Part shown: positions 46,601 to 57,641 of the stretch, in pieces
Position numbering within the stretch: position 1 is the first letter of the stretch
How the letters are laid out: each line of letters opens with the position of its first letter
Assembly: GCF_002865645.1 (NCBI RefSeq)
Contig: NW_020194519.1
Coordinates: forward strand, 1,547,542-1,611,541
Source: Hyaloscypha bicolor E
Lineage: Eukaryota; Ascomycota; Leotiomycetes; Helotiales; Hyaloscyphaceae
Length of the DNA stretch: 64,000 nt
Direction: 5' to 3'
Program-made: the position numbers and the translations under genes
Notes under the pieces: generated by a model
What the model saw: the letters and a program-made list of their open reading frames with translations, nothing else
Databases searched by the model: none
Told to the model about the DNA's origin: nothing

Positions 46601-47413
46601 GGCTACTCTGCCTTCCTAAACGGCATCTACATTGGCTCCTTCCTCGGTTCAACCTCCATCACAAACGGGACCCTCACCCTCTCCTTCTCCAACGCCACTC
46701 TCTCATATACCAACGTCCTCTTCATAATCCAAGACCATACCGGCCACGACGAAACCAGTGGTGTTAACAACCCCCGCGGTATCTACAATGCGACTCTCCT
46801 GGGTCCTATCTCCACTAATTCCTCTCTCTCTTTTGATTCATGGAAACTAGCAGGCACAGCAGGCGGCGAAACAAACATCGATCCTGTTCGTGGGCCGTAT
46901 AATGAAGGTGGCCTCCACGCTGAGAGGATGGGGTGGCACTTGCCTGGTTTCAATGATCGTGCTTGGTCTTCCTCCGCCCCTGAAGTTGGCCTGAGTGAAG
47001 CCGGGGCGAAGTTTTATAGGAGTGTGGTGAAGTTGGATGTGCCAAAGGGGGTAGACGTTAGTTTGGGTTTTGTGTTGGGGAGTAAAGAAGGGAGCAAGGT
47101 TAGGGCACAGCTTTATGTTAATGGGTATATGTTTGGGAAGTTTGTGCCGTGGATTGGGAATCAAGTTGTTTTTCCTGGTGAGTCGAACGTTCAAATTGAA
47201 GAGGGATGGGGCTGATGGTTAGTAGTGTTTCCAGGAATCTTGGATTATCATGGGGACAACACAATAGGCCTCAGTATCTGGGCTCAAGACGCAGCAGGAG
47301 GGAGTGTGAGCATTGACTGGACTGTTCTCGGGGTCGTGAACTCAGCTTTTGACCCCGGATTTGAAGCGAGGGAGTTGAGGCCGGGGTGGAGCGATCGATC
47401 TGCTTATTACTGA
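43659..47413 (+). CDS. lacA-like: Secreted beta-galactosidase, glycoside hydrolase family 35
   Basis: Extracellular exo-acting beta-galactosidase of plant or fungal polysaccharides. My exons are 43659-43768, 43819-43873, 43923-43990, 44034-44071, 44123-44820, 44940-45037, 45090-45091, 45164-45217, 45267-45932, 45978-46283, 46321-46407, 46462-46552, 46600-47177 and 47235-47413, giving 1009 residues, the usual size. A signal peptide ([15 protein letters not shown]) precedes the catalytic TIM barrel: [19 protein letters not shown], acid/base Glu in YQIENEYG, nucleophile Glu in [18 protein letters not shown]-terminal beta domains include [16 protein letters not shown] and a final jelly roll. The seventh exon would be only 2 nt; an alternative join adds 12 residues (see findings). 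Intron density is unusually high for this window. Confidence 0.9.
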
Positions 47414-47514
47414 ATACCAGGTCAAGAAAAGGAAAATTCAGACGAAACTCATAGTCAGAGATGTTAGTTTAATCTAGGTAGGGTGAGTGTTGAACGGTGG
47501 ACAAGATCTAGATC

Positions 47515-48096
47515 TCAAGAAGAAACACAAAGCCAACTCTCAACCTCCTTATTGAAATCCGTCGGTCCAAACATCGCGTTCGACAGATCACTGTCTCCAT
47601 CTCGAGCGGTGTAGGAATTACCTGTGCAGTCACTCGTCCTATCTCATGCGTCAGCTTTTCATCCCATCACTCCCCATAAGATACTCCACCTCCAAGCCAA
47701 ATTTCAAACCAGAATTGAATTGTGAAGGAGGACTCACTTGAACAAATCACACTCAAATGTCCCAGGAATAAAGACATACGTCAGGTTGCTACCCAATGGT
47801 CCGTCTTCAGCTGCTGGGAAATCGGCCCAATTATCTATTTATTCCAATTCGTATCAGCTTCTACTTTCGGGGGAGGAGAAATGGGGAGGAGGGAGAGATT
47901 TACAGCAAGTCCCGAGCGCGGAGGTTAAGCCCCAGCACCACCCCGTTCCGTATGGCTGGCCATACGGATCTCCATCTGGGTAGGCGGCTTCGGTGCAGAA
48001 AAGGGGGGCAACGGATGTGGATTGGCGGGGTGTGAGAGGGGAGGAGAGGGCGGGCAACGCAAGTGCGGCCGCGAGGAGAGCTTTGAGGACGGCCAC
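47515..48096 (-). CDS. Small secreted cysteine-rich protein
   Basis: Function unknown; effector-like or cell-wall-associated secreted protein. My exons on the minus strand are 47904-48096, 47738-47834 and 47515-47638 (137 residues, in frame). The signal peptide is MAVLKALLAAALALPALSS, followed by a short pro-segment ending PRQ. The mature part has six cysteines (LFCTE, GWCWG, GTCYN, FECDL, SDCTG, WLCVS), which would allow three disulphides, and one N-glycosylation site (SNLT). Both introns have GTAAAT/GTGAGT donors and TAG acceptors with branch-like CTGAT/CTGAC. The gene is convergent with the GH35 gene, with only about 100 bp between their stop codons. Confidence 0.75.
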
Positions 48097-50032
48097 CTTG
48101 AGACAGTTCGAAGAGAGATCGGTGATAGTGATTGAGTGGTAATGTTCCTTTCATCAGGTGGGACAATGATCTCTTAAATAGGATGAAGATGATGGCGACG
48201 CCTATTAGTTACAAGAAGTACAACGAGCCTGCGTCTCAGAACAAGTGGACATATACCCGCCGAATACAAGCAATACGAGAGCTGTACAGCTCAAAATATC
48301 GTATCTGCAGTCTTCACATAAGTCTACTCAACGATGTAACAGTTTCCTTCGTACTTAATGCAAGATCTCAATACGAAGTCAGATTACAAGGATCGGAAGT
48401 TTGTAATCAGAACCGCAGCAGAATCATCTATTTCCAAGTCAGATTAGTAGAAGTCCACTTCTCCAAATATCTCTTTTTCTGGACATTGTGAAGACGAAGC
48501 TTGACAGAGTCTACTGAGGCGTGCATGTTCGTGCGGCCGACACTAACTTGAGTTTCCCTAAAGCATAGTTCTCTGCTCAAAGTGACCCTCGTGAAGCAGA
48601 AGGGAAAGCAGCTTACGAAGAACTTGATGTACATGGTATACGAGCTTGTACGGACAAGAGTACTCACTCGTCGGCCGTGTGAAGGAGGGGGTATTAGGCA
48701 GGTGAAGCAATTAAGGTTAAGAGGTAAGCACGTGACTATGTCACATAATTCTTGACTCAAAGACGCCCTTCGAACTCGGTGAGAATGCGAAGGCCGAAGC
48801 GGCCGGGAACTTGCTGCTGAATTACTGAGAGTAAGGTGGTTCTCGCTAGAGCACTGCAATTTTAGAGCAGAACAAGGCCTTGAATTCGTATGCGAGGCTG
48901 AAAAGTTCTCAGTGGTTGGAGAACGAGAACCAGTGCCAACAACCGCCACTCAAAAACTTCAACACCGAGTCCGTCTCGCAAGACGTTAGACTTCTAAGTT
49001 CTCGTCAAGATATCTTCTCGTGATGGAGAGTAAAATTAAAGGGAGTACAGGCTAGCGTGGAATGAAACCCACACTTGCAGGACTAGGGAATTCACTGCTT
49101 ATCCACACGAAAGTGCCTAACGGTAGGAATTCAAGCGCTAGTCACGTGGTTATTCTTCCCGATCTGCAAAGTTTGAAGACCTCCGGAGCTCGGTGAGAAA
49201 TGCAGTGTCGAAAATGGCTAGGGGCCAGCTGGGGAGTTATTGATTGGAACGAGGTGAAGTTGAGGGCTGTCGCTCTGGAGATCTGGTCCAAATTACACGT
49301 GACTGATTACGATTTTGGTCATGGCTGTGAAGACAAGCGGTGTAGACGCCGTTGCACTGCAATTTTAGCGTCGATGGAAGCTTTGACGTTCTATGGCGGC
49401 TGCATGAACCCTTGGCATTCAGCCTCAGGAAATGTCACAGAGCACTGCAATTTTAGTGTTGAAGGACTTCAAGATGGCTGCATGAACCCTTGGGACTCAG
49501 CCTCACAGAGCACTGCAATTTTAGTGTTGAAGGACTTCAAGATGGATGGGCATGAATCCTTGGAACCCAGCCAGACGACAATACCACGTGACTATCGTAG
49601 TATTCACCGAGTACGGTAACGCACTGCAATTTTAGCGTACATGAAGGCTTTAAATGCCTCCTACAGCTGGACGGCTCCCATTGGTTGGAGAACCAGACGG
49701 TCACACTCGCCTCTCGAACTTCACTACATGCTCTCCTCGAACGAGTTCTCATGCTCAATACAAGTTCACATAAGCATTGAACTCACAAACACAGGGTCAT
49801 TCGTCTCATCTCACACCACACTCACATCACATCACAACGCATCAACACTCAAGGCACGACAAATCATCCATTTCGTCAATCAAATATATACAATGAAGGT
49901 ATTCTCCAAGCCCGGTTCCCAATGGGTTTGCCCACCCAAAATGATCCTATTTCCTATCCCTATCCCAATTCGCCAATCAAGCCAAGCGAGTGTGTTTTAT
50001 TTTGTTTTCCTCCCAAGCCATCCCATCCCAAC
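48097..50032. other. Intergenic region rich in short repeats
   Basis: No gene recognised. It carries five copies of the GCACTGCAATTTTAG motif (48851, 49354, 49442, 49510, 49621), several CACGTG boxes (48729, 49143, 49297, 49585) and a degenerate tandem repeat (separate entry). The segments ctcggtgagaa near 48776 and 49189 suggest an old duplication of a larger unit. Confidence 0.55.
49354..49580. repeat. Degenerate tandem repeat with 68-88 bp units
   Basis: The units start at 49354, 49442 and 49510, each with GCACTGCAATTTTAG and each containing a catgaa(t/c)cc(t)tgg..cagcc segment. Units two and three are nearly identical over about 45 bases. Confidence 0.8.
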
Positions 50033-51300
50033 CTAAGCTTGGATACAGTACTTATACCCCAACCAAAGATTACTACACGCCGCATCGAGCCCCGGATTCA
50101 GATTCCTTAGCGTCGCAAAACTAACGCCCGTCTTCTCGGCAACCAGGCTGCAGTAATCGCCCGGCACGATCTCGTAGTAGGAAGTACAAGGTGAGACGGC
50201 ACCGGGGTAGATCTGTGCTGATGAGGGGGCGGGGGAGGTAGGTGGAGTGGGGCTCGTGGCTGGAGCAGAGGCATATGTTGCTGCTGCTGGAGGCGCGCTC
50301 GTTGCGGCTGGAACGGGGACGACGACGACACTGCTTGTGACGGCTGGAGCGGGAGCAGCCTCTGTGGTGGTGTCTGGGCTCTGGGCGAATGTGGCGCCAG
50401 TGTTTCCCGAGTTCGAGGAGACGACGGAGCTGGTGAGCGCGGCTACGGCATCGGGTGTGCAGGAACTGGGGCCGGACACCCAGCCTGTAAGTCTGTTTGC
50501 GATGTCCGAGGCGTAGCAGTGTGTTGCGACGCCCTGCCCGAGATTCTTGGTTGGCGCGATGGAGCCGGAGTTGTAGATGCGCGCGGCTTTGTAGTACATG
50601 GAGACGTCGGTGGCGCCTGTCTCGGCGATACATTGCTTCAGGCCGTCGCCGCTGGATGTCCCAGCTGTACCGTCTTGGATCATCTGCATGACTTGGCTGG
50701 CGGGGCAGGGGTTCTGGACGGTGCCGTCGTTGCAGGTTCCGGCGCCATTGTGCGATTGCATGAGTCCTGGGTTGCGGACGCCGTAGTTGGTGGTTGGGGC
50801 GCGGACGCAACCGTTGCTTTCTTGCATCATGATGGCGAGGATGAAGCGCGGGTCGATGCCGGTGGATGCGCCGACGGATTGGATGGCGGTGGAGATTTCG
50901 TTGATTTCGGCTTTGGAGTTCTCCGCGACGCCGAATTGGGCACAGCCGGTTGACAATACTCCCATGTTGTTGTTGAACCTGGCGATCGAATGTTAGAGAG
51001 TATTCAATAGGTCTATCTGGAGTACTTACATGGTGGAAAAGTCAGATACCCAGGAGCTCATGGCAGGCCAGCCATCAGCAATGTTTCCGGTGCCTCCATA
51101 AAGAGAGTATTGGAATGCACGGTCTTGCAAAGGAGTGGAAGTTACCCTCGTAACCAGGTTCGAGAGAAAGGACGGAACTGGAGCTCCAGAAATGAGGGTG
51201 GGAAAGGCTGAGCCAGCAGCCAAAAGCTACATTCCAGGTCAGTAAGTGTTTTCGAAAGATCGAATACACACGAGTACTTACTAAAGGAATGACGAACATG
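50033..51300 (-). CDS. Secreted lysozyme-like (SLT/muramidase-type) protein with C-terminal LysM domain
   Basis: Predicted secreted protein binding N-acetylglucosamine polymers (chitin or peptidoglycan), possibly cleaving peptidoglycan. My exons on the minus strand are 51283-51300, 51030-51226 and 50033-50978 (386 residues, in frame). The signal peptide MFVIPLLLAAGSAFP is split after an 18-nt first coding exon. The N-terminal half resembles a goose-type/soluble-lytic-transglycosylase fold: FILAIMMQESNG with the likely catalytic Glu, then NPGLMQSHNG, and an ending with YYKAARIYNSG. It has several cysteines. A linker of about 90 residues rich in Ala, Pro, Ser and Thr, probably O-glycosylated, leads to one LysM domain (YEIVPGDYCSLVAEKTGVSF, LNPGLDAACSNLWLGYKYC). 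Confidence 0.85.
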
Positions 51301-53052
51301 ATGTCGAGAAAAGAGTGTGAAAGTAGGAATCCAGATGTCCTTGGAGGGAAAGAAGTCATGAGGAGGGTTGCCGAAGTCCTTATAACCCCCCTCATTCAAG
51401 GGTTAGTTAGCATGAAACTGCGCCTCATTGGATGATGGGTTGCGAGGCCCCCTGGCGTTAATTACGGGCCAAGCTCAACTCGCCTCACCACACCTCACCT
51501 TCGCCCCTGACCTAACTTTCGAAGCTCAAGCCTTCCCTTTTCCGGTCCGTCGAAAAAGCTAGGAACGCCCATTTCTGCACACGCCGCTTCGTAGAGTGTG
51601 GAGAGGCCGCCTGTGGCATGCATGGATCCAAGGCGAAGAATGCCATTCTCAGCTACGGTTGGCCCGAACCCCTGCAGGGCGGTGAAAGAGTCTCACTGCT
51701 GGCGTCTGCATTTGGATCTGGGCCAAACTTATTGATACCTGGAGTCACTGCCAGCCCACATTCCAGATTGGATCAATTCCACGGCTGCGTGGGTTTTTGG
51801 GTCAAGTGCTCTCGAAAGTGTTGGGCGTTGCGTGGCCGCTACTTCAGATGATTGCTCGTTGATGGGGTCAGGGGAATCGGACGAGGCAACCACCTGTCTG
51901 ATTCTGGCATTCAGCCACTATGTGCGGCAATGCATTCCATCGCTCGCATTTCGTCAAAGACGCTTTTTTAATTAAATTTCCTTGGAGCTCTATAGTTTAT
52001 AAATACCTCGGATTGAAGGTTTAACAAAACCCAATTACTTGTTGGTAAGATCTCGCATGAGACCTGAAAGTATCTCGAGGTGGCGGAGAAGGCGGGCACA
52101 GAAACTTTTAGCCGCAGTTTCAGCTCTTGCGCCCTCAACATCGCTGGCCAGTGATGTGACGGACGAGGCCAACGGACGAGCCCGCCATTGGGCAAAAGGA
52201 ATGGCCGGAGCTGCGCGCCTTCAGCCGCGTTCGTTGGCATGGGCCGAGGTGAACAGGCTGACTGGATCGTGGGGATTATCCGATCCTAGCGCCATTTTCG
52301 GTGATCAGACCAGCCAAAATAGGCGCAGTCGAAGGGCCGATCCAGGGAAGAACCACGCGTAAATCCAGAATCTTCGAAATGGAGGTCCTGCCGTACTCAG
52401 GAATTCCACTTGTAATTTACGATCTTCGGGGTTGTACGGGGGAACGCATGAGCGTTCTTCTGCCGACAGGCATTCATGGTCTAGTCTGCGTGGCTGAGCG
52501 TTGCGCCGAGGTCTGGGACCTACAGATTGGAGGGCGACCAAAGATGTCGCTGCAATCATGTGTCCATCATCGTACCTGAACCAGGCCGTCTTTGGGATGC
52601 GGAGAGTCAAAAGTTGTGACAAGTTGGAGAGGGGCAGAGAAGTTTGATTCGCTGCTTGTCCGTTTGCTGCTTGGCCGAGAGAGGTGTAGTCAGGAACTTG
52701 CTCGAAACAAACGAATCACCCAGTTGGTGGGAACTTGGTTCAGGGGCTAGGGCCAATCGCGAGTCATTTTTGGGTGGTTGGCGACGAAGACGAAACACCC
52801 CTTTTCAAGAACATCGAAATTTTCGGGATAAACCGATCTGCCGAGTCACACACACCTTTCATTCTCTAGTATGCGAGTCTTTCGAGCCTGACTCGCGATG
52901 GACCAAAAGAGCTTCACTTGTTTCAATGTTCCTGGCAAATTCGATGTCCGAAGCTGGCACATTGAGATTTCGATCATCTAGTTCTAAGGGAATTGGCCAC
53001 CTCGATATTGTGTTGCAAATCGAAATTGAAACCTTAGGCTTGAAAGAGGATC
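51301..53052. other. Intergenic, no recognisable gene
   Basis: 1.75 kb. Open frames on both strands at 52039-52622 and 52644-53066 overlap each other and match nothing I know. Confidence 0.4.
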
Positions 53053-53826
53053 TCAATCTCCCATAACCTCCAAAATAGTCGATGAAAGGAGATTTTGAAA
53101 ATACGAGAATACGAGAGAATATTCAGAGCGGTTCTCATTTGCGTCGATAACCAGTCTCGGCCCTAGCGCATCCATCCAAACATGGAGCCTTCCATTGGAT
53201 TGGTCGTGGTACTTGTTATGACACCTCAGTGCTTCTCTAATCAACACTTTTGGTGCATAGTGGAAGCGGGGGTTCAGGCTGAGGTCTCCAACGAACAGAC
53301 TCTAGATCATATCAGCAGTGAGATCTAGATCGAGGCGTTTTCAAGATTATATACCAAGCATGCTCTGGTTCCCATTTCATCCACAGCCTTTATTTTTGAC
53401 ACAAAGCTTGCTATATCTGTTACCATGGGGTCCAGAAAACAAGTTTGTTCCGCTCTTGAGCACCTCGGCCATGGCCAGCGTCACAGTGTCATATACATCA
53501 TCTCCTTTGTATCTGAACGTCATCGGAATCACCAAATCCATTTCCTGTGAAATTTCTCTCAAGAGAGAATGTTGGACATGTGCATGAGCATTGATCAATC
53601 CCGGGATGACGATGTTCTATTCGAGGTCGACCACATGTACTTTCTTCTCCCCAATGTCTGTCACAGACGAGAGTCCAAAAATCTGGGCATTCGCTCCGAC
53701 CACATGGATTATGTCGTTGATGGCATGAATAACGCCTTCGACGATGAATTTTTGGTCTTTGTTGACGGTGATGATGGTGCCATTAAAATCCACCGTCCAA
53801 TTACCTGGTGGAGCATGTTCAGCCAT
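53053..53826 (-). pseudogene. Amidohydrolase pseudogene (N-terminal half)
   Basis: Remnant of a metal-dependent amidohydrolase/deaminase. It starts MAEHAPPGNW at 53826 and reads the small beta domain (VDFNGTIITVNKDQKF, VHVVDLE). It then meets an in-frame TAG near 53618 and carries on as NIVIPGLINAHAHVQHSLLR, which includes the HxH metal motif. Next come AMAEVLKSGT, a break after about 53380, and a shifted segment near 53250-53140 (LIREALRCHN, GRLHVWMDALGPR). Downstream metal ligands are missing. The stop codon, shift and truncation make it non-functional. Confidence 0.75.
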
Positions 53827-55182
53827 GACCTGCTGGGCTATTTAGCAATGTACGAGGACGGGATGGATGGATAGCTCACGGTGTTCGGAAGAATTTGGTA
53901 CAATGGTATGGAGAAGAGATTGGATGGAAGTTCAGAACCAAGGACGGCGTGGGCACGTTCGTGCATCCCATCTTGGGAAGGCACACGGCATGGTAGCTCC
54001 TTTCATCAAATTTCGATCACCACGTTTCTTCGGCAGCAGCAATTAACAGGAAATGGCGTGTACAATGAACCGTTGTTCGATGACTTCATGATACATTCGG
54101 ATCGTCACCTTCATGGTTTCCCCTGAGCCAACATTTAGGCGAGCAGGGAAAGGGGTTGATCACGTGATCATTTTGAATCCTTTTCTCGTTAGGCGCCAGT
54201 TCTTTATTGTACCAATTCTATCCGGTAGCACTTTTGCTTTGGGATAGAATTCAGATCGAGGCCCACCATTGCTGTAAGAGCATACAGCCGCTTAGTGAGG
54301 GAGAAGGGGTGATGTGGTGACGGCGGGAGAGGTGCGGGTTAAGGGGTGCGGCGAGGAGTTTGACGGAGAGTGAGGAGGCGATTGTTGACGAGGGATTTGG
54401 AAAGGCATGGTGTATTGTTAAGACGACACATTTCATTGTGCGGAAGGACACTGGGTCACGGCCGAGCCGAAAGACCATCCGTGGAGCAATGTATGGGGAG
54501 GGATCTGATCTTGGCGGGGTTTTGAGTATCTGGGAGACTCAGCGAGAAATCCATCCTGGACTGGGTTCCCGGGCCTTTGGCCGGTAGGGTAGGGACTCTG
54601 ATATTAGGCAAGCATACATACGCCTCGGGAAAGAGCAAGATTGAAGATTGGCGTAAGAGTCCATGAGAATAGAAGGATTCTCTTAAAGACCACAAACAGA
54701 TCAGTCCGACCTCGTCGAATAAAGTGGATGGTCTTCGTTTCAGCATTCAGCTTGAATGCACGTTGAAGATGGCACAGCCGCGACCAACTTCAAATGCGAA
54801 AAGCAGTACGAAAAGACGAACCGGGCACTTGTGTGTGGATATGGTGGCAAGAGGACAAGCCGAAACGTCAAGCCAAACTGCGAGCCGAGGATAGAACACG
54901 GAGGAGATTATCAAGCGGTCAAGGCATTCGGGGGGATAGGTGGCCTGCTGCAGAGAAGCTGTTGTAATGATAGACAAACGGTTCATCTCTAGAGGATTTG
55001 AGAGCATGTAATCATATCCATAGTCACCTGAAATGTCGAATAACGTTTATATTGAAGCCGAGGAAAGGTAAAATTCGTGAACAATTCTGAGTCCAGAAAA
55101 GCTGTAGTGACTGAAACCCTTCTTCACGGTCGCCTTTGGTAGGAGAGTCACAAATTCGGACTTCTCTAATCTGACCCTAAAG
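53827..55182. other. Intergenic, no recognisable gene
   Basis: Flank of the amidohydrolase remnant and 3' flank of the regulator gene. A TCACGTGATC box lies near 54158. Confidence 0.4.
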
Positions 55183-57641
55183 TTATGTTGCAGTCCGTCG
55201 CCGCTTCCTGGTCCTGCGTCCTTTGATGGGCTCAGAGATTAGACTCTTGAAAACATCATCATATTGGCCGGTCAAGTTCTCGCGACCTAATTCATGTTAA
55301 CGGTGATCTTTGGGACGAATAAATGGCAGGACATACAAAACCGACGAAAAGCGCAACGAAGTTGAGAAAAAAGCGTTTTTAACTCCTCATTTTCACACAC
55401 GTGTTCATTATTTTCTTCGTCTGTCCATGTCATGGTCAGCGGAGAGTCGTGCTCCCGACAGAGAGTGCCGTATGCAACAGTCAGTCGTCGATACATAAAC
55501 GCCGACTTTTCGAGCCGGGGCTGATGATCTGATGTAGGTCAGAATATTCCAATATCTAGAAATGGGAGCTGAGACTCACATGGCTTAGTGCCAGGCAGTT
55601 CAAGCCTAATTTGATCTCTGATCAGTCGATCACGGTACAGCAATAGCAATCTTAGCAAGCAAACGCCGGCAATAATTCGCGAATGATTGCTCGCGCCGAC
55701 AATCTTCGGAAGATTATCAAGCTCAGAGAAGACGTGTTTCTCTGCTGGTTCGAGCCCTTCTGCGGCAAGTATTCGGATTTGGTCGTGAACAGTCTCCGAA
55801 ACAAAATTTCCAGGGTCACTCTCTGCGTGACCAAGACGACCAAGAAGGTCATAGCTCCCATCTTGAAGGTTGAGAAAACCGTACGCAACAAAATTGCTCA
55901 AGCTTGCGATTCTTAGGGTGTTCCTCGAAAGATGTCGCTGCTCATGTCAGCCGTACCGTTTGAAGAGCGGTCAAGGAACGTACCAGTCTCGAAGCTCTTT
56001 CCCCCTTACAATAGCAGAACAAAAAGTCGTCTAGAAGACGTGTCATCCTTCCTGAGAGGCTGCCAGTTGACATTAGTAAGATGTCTCTTCCGAAAGTGTC
56101 AAAGTCGTCAATGTCTGGAAGTGAGCTTGGAATGATAACATAACGCTTTTCATCCATCTTAACGGAGGTTATGTAGATCCCGCGAATTTTCTTAAGGCTC
56201 TTCCAACAGCCTTTGGGCGAGACCGTGCATTGCATGACTTGGAGGCGAAGCTCTGCTGTGCTTCGGTCGCTCGTAGCCTCCGAGTTCAGCGAAAGTGTAA
56301 CAGCTTGGGGATGGCCAACGAGCGACGTCAAAAAGGTTTGCAATCTTTCTTTTTTGGCGTCAAGACTGGGTCCGTGCAATTCTGGAAGAAAATGGTCAAC
56401 TAATTGTTCGGAAATACCAAGAGATATCGGTGTACCTTTCACGCCTACATAGATATCTTGTATCCTCGTGCGCAAACATATCTGCTTAGCTATAACTGGA
56501 TCATCAACTGTTCGTCTACATTGGTCGCAAACTTCTGTAGCAGAGCACTAGCAGAAGTTAGAATGTGCTGAGCTAGGGACACCGAGAAAACATCACTCAC
56601 CGAAACTTTGCGCGATCGACAGAATGTACAAGCACCCCAATCTCTGACGAGCCTCACTTTCTCCTTCCCGGCTCTAGTAAAAGAGCTTCGTTTCCGTTTT
56701 GATGGTGACGGTTTTGGGTTGAGATCAAAGTTGACAATGAGATCTTTAAACGTCGGTGTGGGTCGAGAGGAAGGCATATTGAGGTTATCAACGTTGACTT
56801 TAGTGAGACGTTCATGTTCCTCATCAGTTGTCTGGCTTTTGGGGTGGTCGGACAGAGACGAAGGAAGTCGATAGGATGAATGAAGAGTCAGGACTTCAGG
56901 TGGTACACATAGAGCGGGATCGCCAATATGATCGGAATAATGGCACCCCACCACTGGACTTGCAGGCCCATCAAGCTGTGTATATCCAGAATTTATTTCA
57001 CCCACATTTGAGCAGGTATAATCGAAGCATCTGGTTAAATTGTACTCGCCAAGTGCGTCCTGAGACATCGAGATAGGTTGCGCATCAGCATAATCCAGAA
57101 GTTGGCAGCCCATTCTTGAAGGGCCAAGTAGCCCAAGATGCTCATGGCCACATTCAGGCAGTGTGATATCCGAATACGTACTGTTCTGCGGAAGCAAATA
57201 AGCAGCGTCAGGTGATGGGGAGTTTGACCAGTGCCGCAATGAAGCATCCAGGGAGGAGGGAATCAGAACCTCGCTCCAATTGGGGCAAGTACTGGAGTCG
57301 GACTTGAAAGGAAGAAGCTCTTGTTCGATCTCTCTCCAAAAACCTTCGGCACCAGCTACCATTAAATTGTCCGTTGAAAGAGCATCACCTTCGAAGAAGC
57401 TCGGTAGGAACGTCGAGTTCGAACCGTCCCCAATGAGATGGTTCGGAAGGCTGGCATTTGCGAAAAGTGTATTTGCCATCAGTTCCACGGCAGGCTCCAA
57501 TAATGTGCTGACTGGAGTGTAGTTCCTGTTTGCTGGGCTGTCGCTTTGCGGCCGTCTGTTGAATTCATTTAGGTTCATGTCGAATGAGAGCCTCAAAAAA
57601 TTAGGCTCCAGCTCCATAGTCTCATCGATTGTGGAGGCCAC
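55183..57641 (-). CDS. Zn(II)2Cys6-type transcription factor
   Basis: Nuclear DNA-binding regulator; target genes unknown. My exons on the minus strand are 56601-57641, 55984-56547, 55580-55937, 55337-55528 and 55183-55286 (752 residues, in frame). The long N-terminal part is acidic, Ser/Pro-rich and probably disordered. The zinc cluster is internal, about residues 335-375, preceded by a basic stretch (KRKRSSFTRAGKEK). It reads ACTFCRSRKVS / CSATEVCDQC across the first intron, with the sixth Cys 13 residues further on. The rest is helical, and the C-terminus ends in a basic KGRRTRKRRR tail. The last intron (55287-55336) is needed to reach that tail; without it translation stops early. It could regulate the neighbouring secreted or oxidative genes, but nothing in sequence proves this. 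Confidence 0.82.

Noticed and set aside
28442..47413. Secondary-metabolite cluster
   Set aside because: No PKS, NRPS, terpene synthase or other backbone gene is present, and several neighbours are ordinary catabolic genes.
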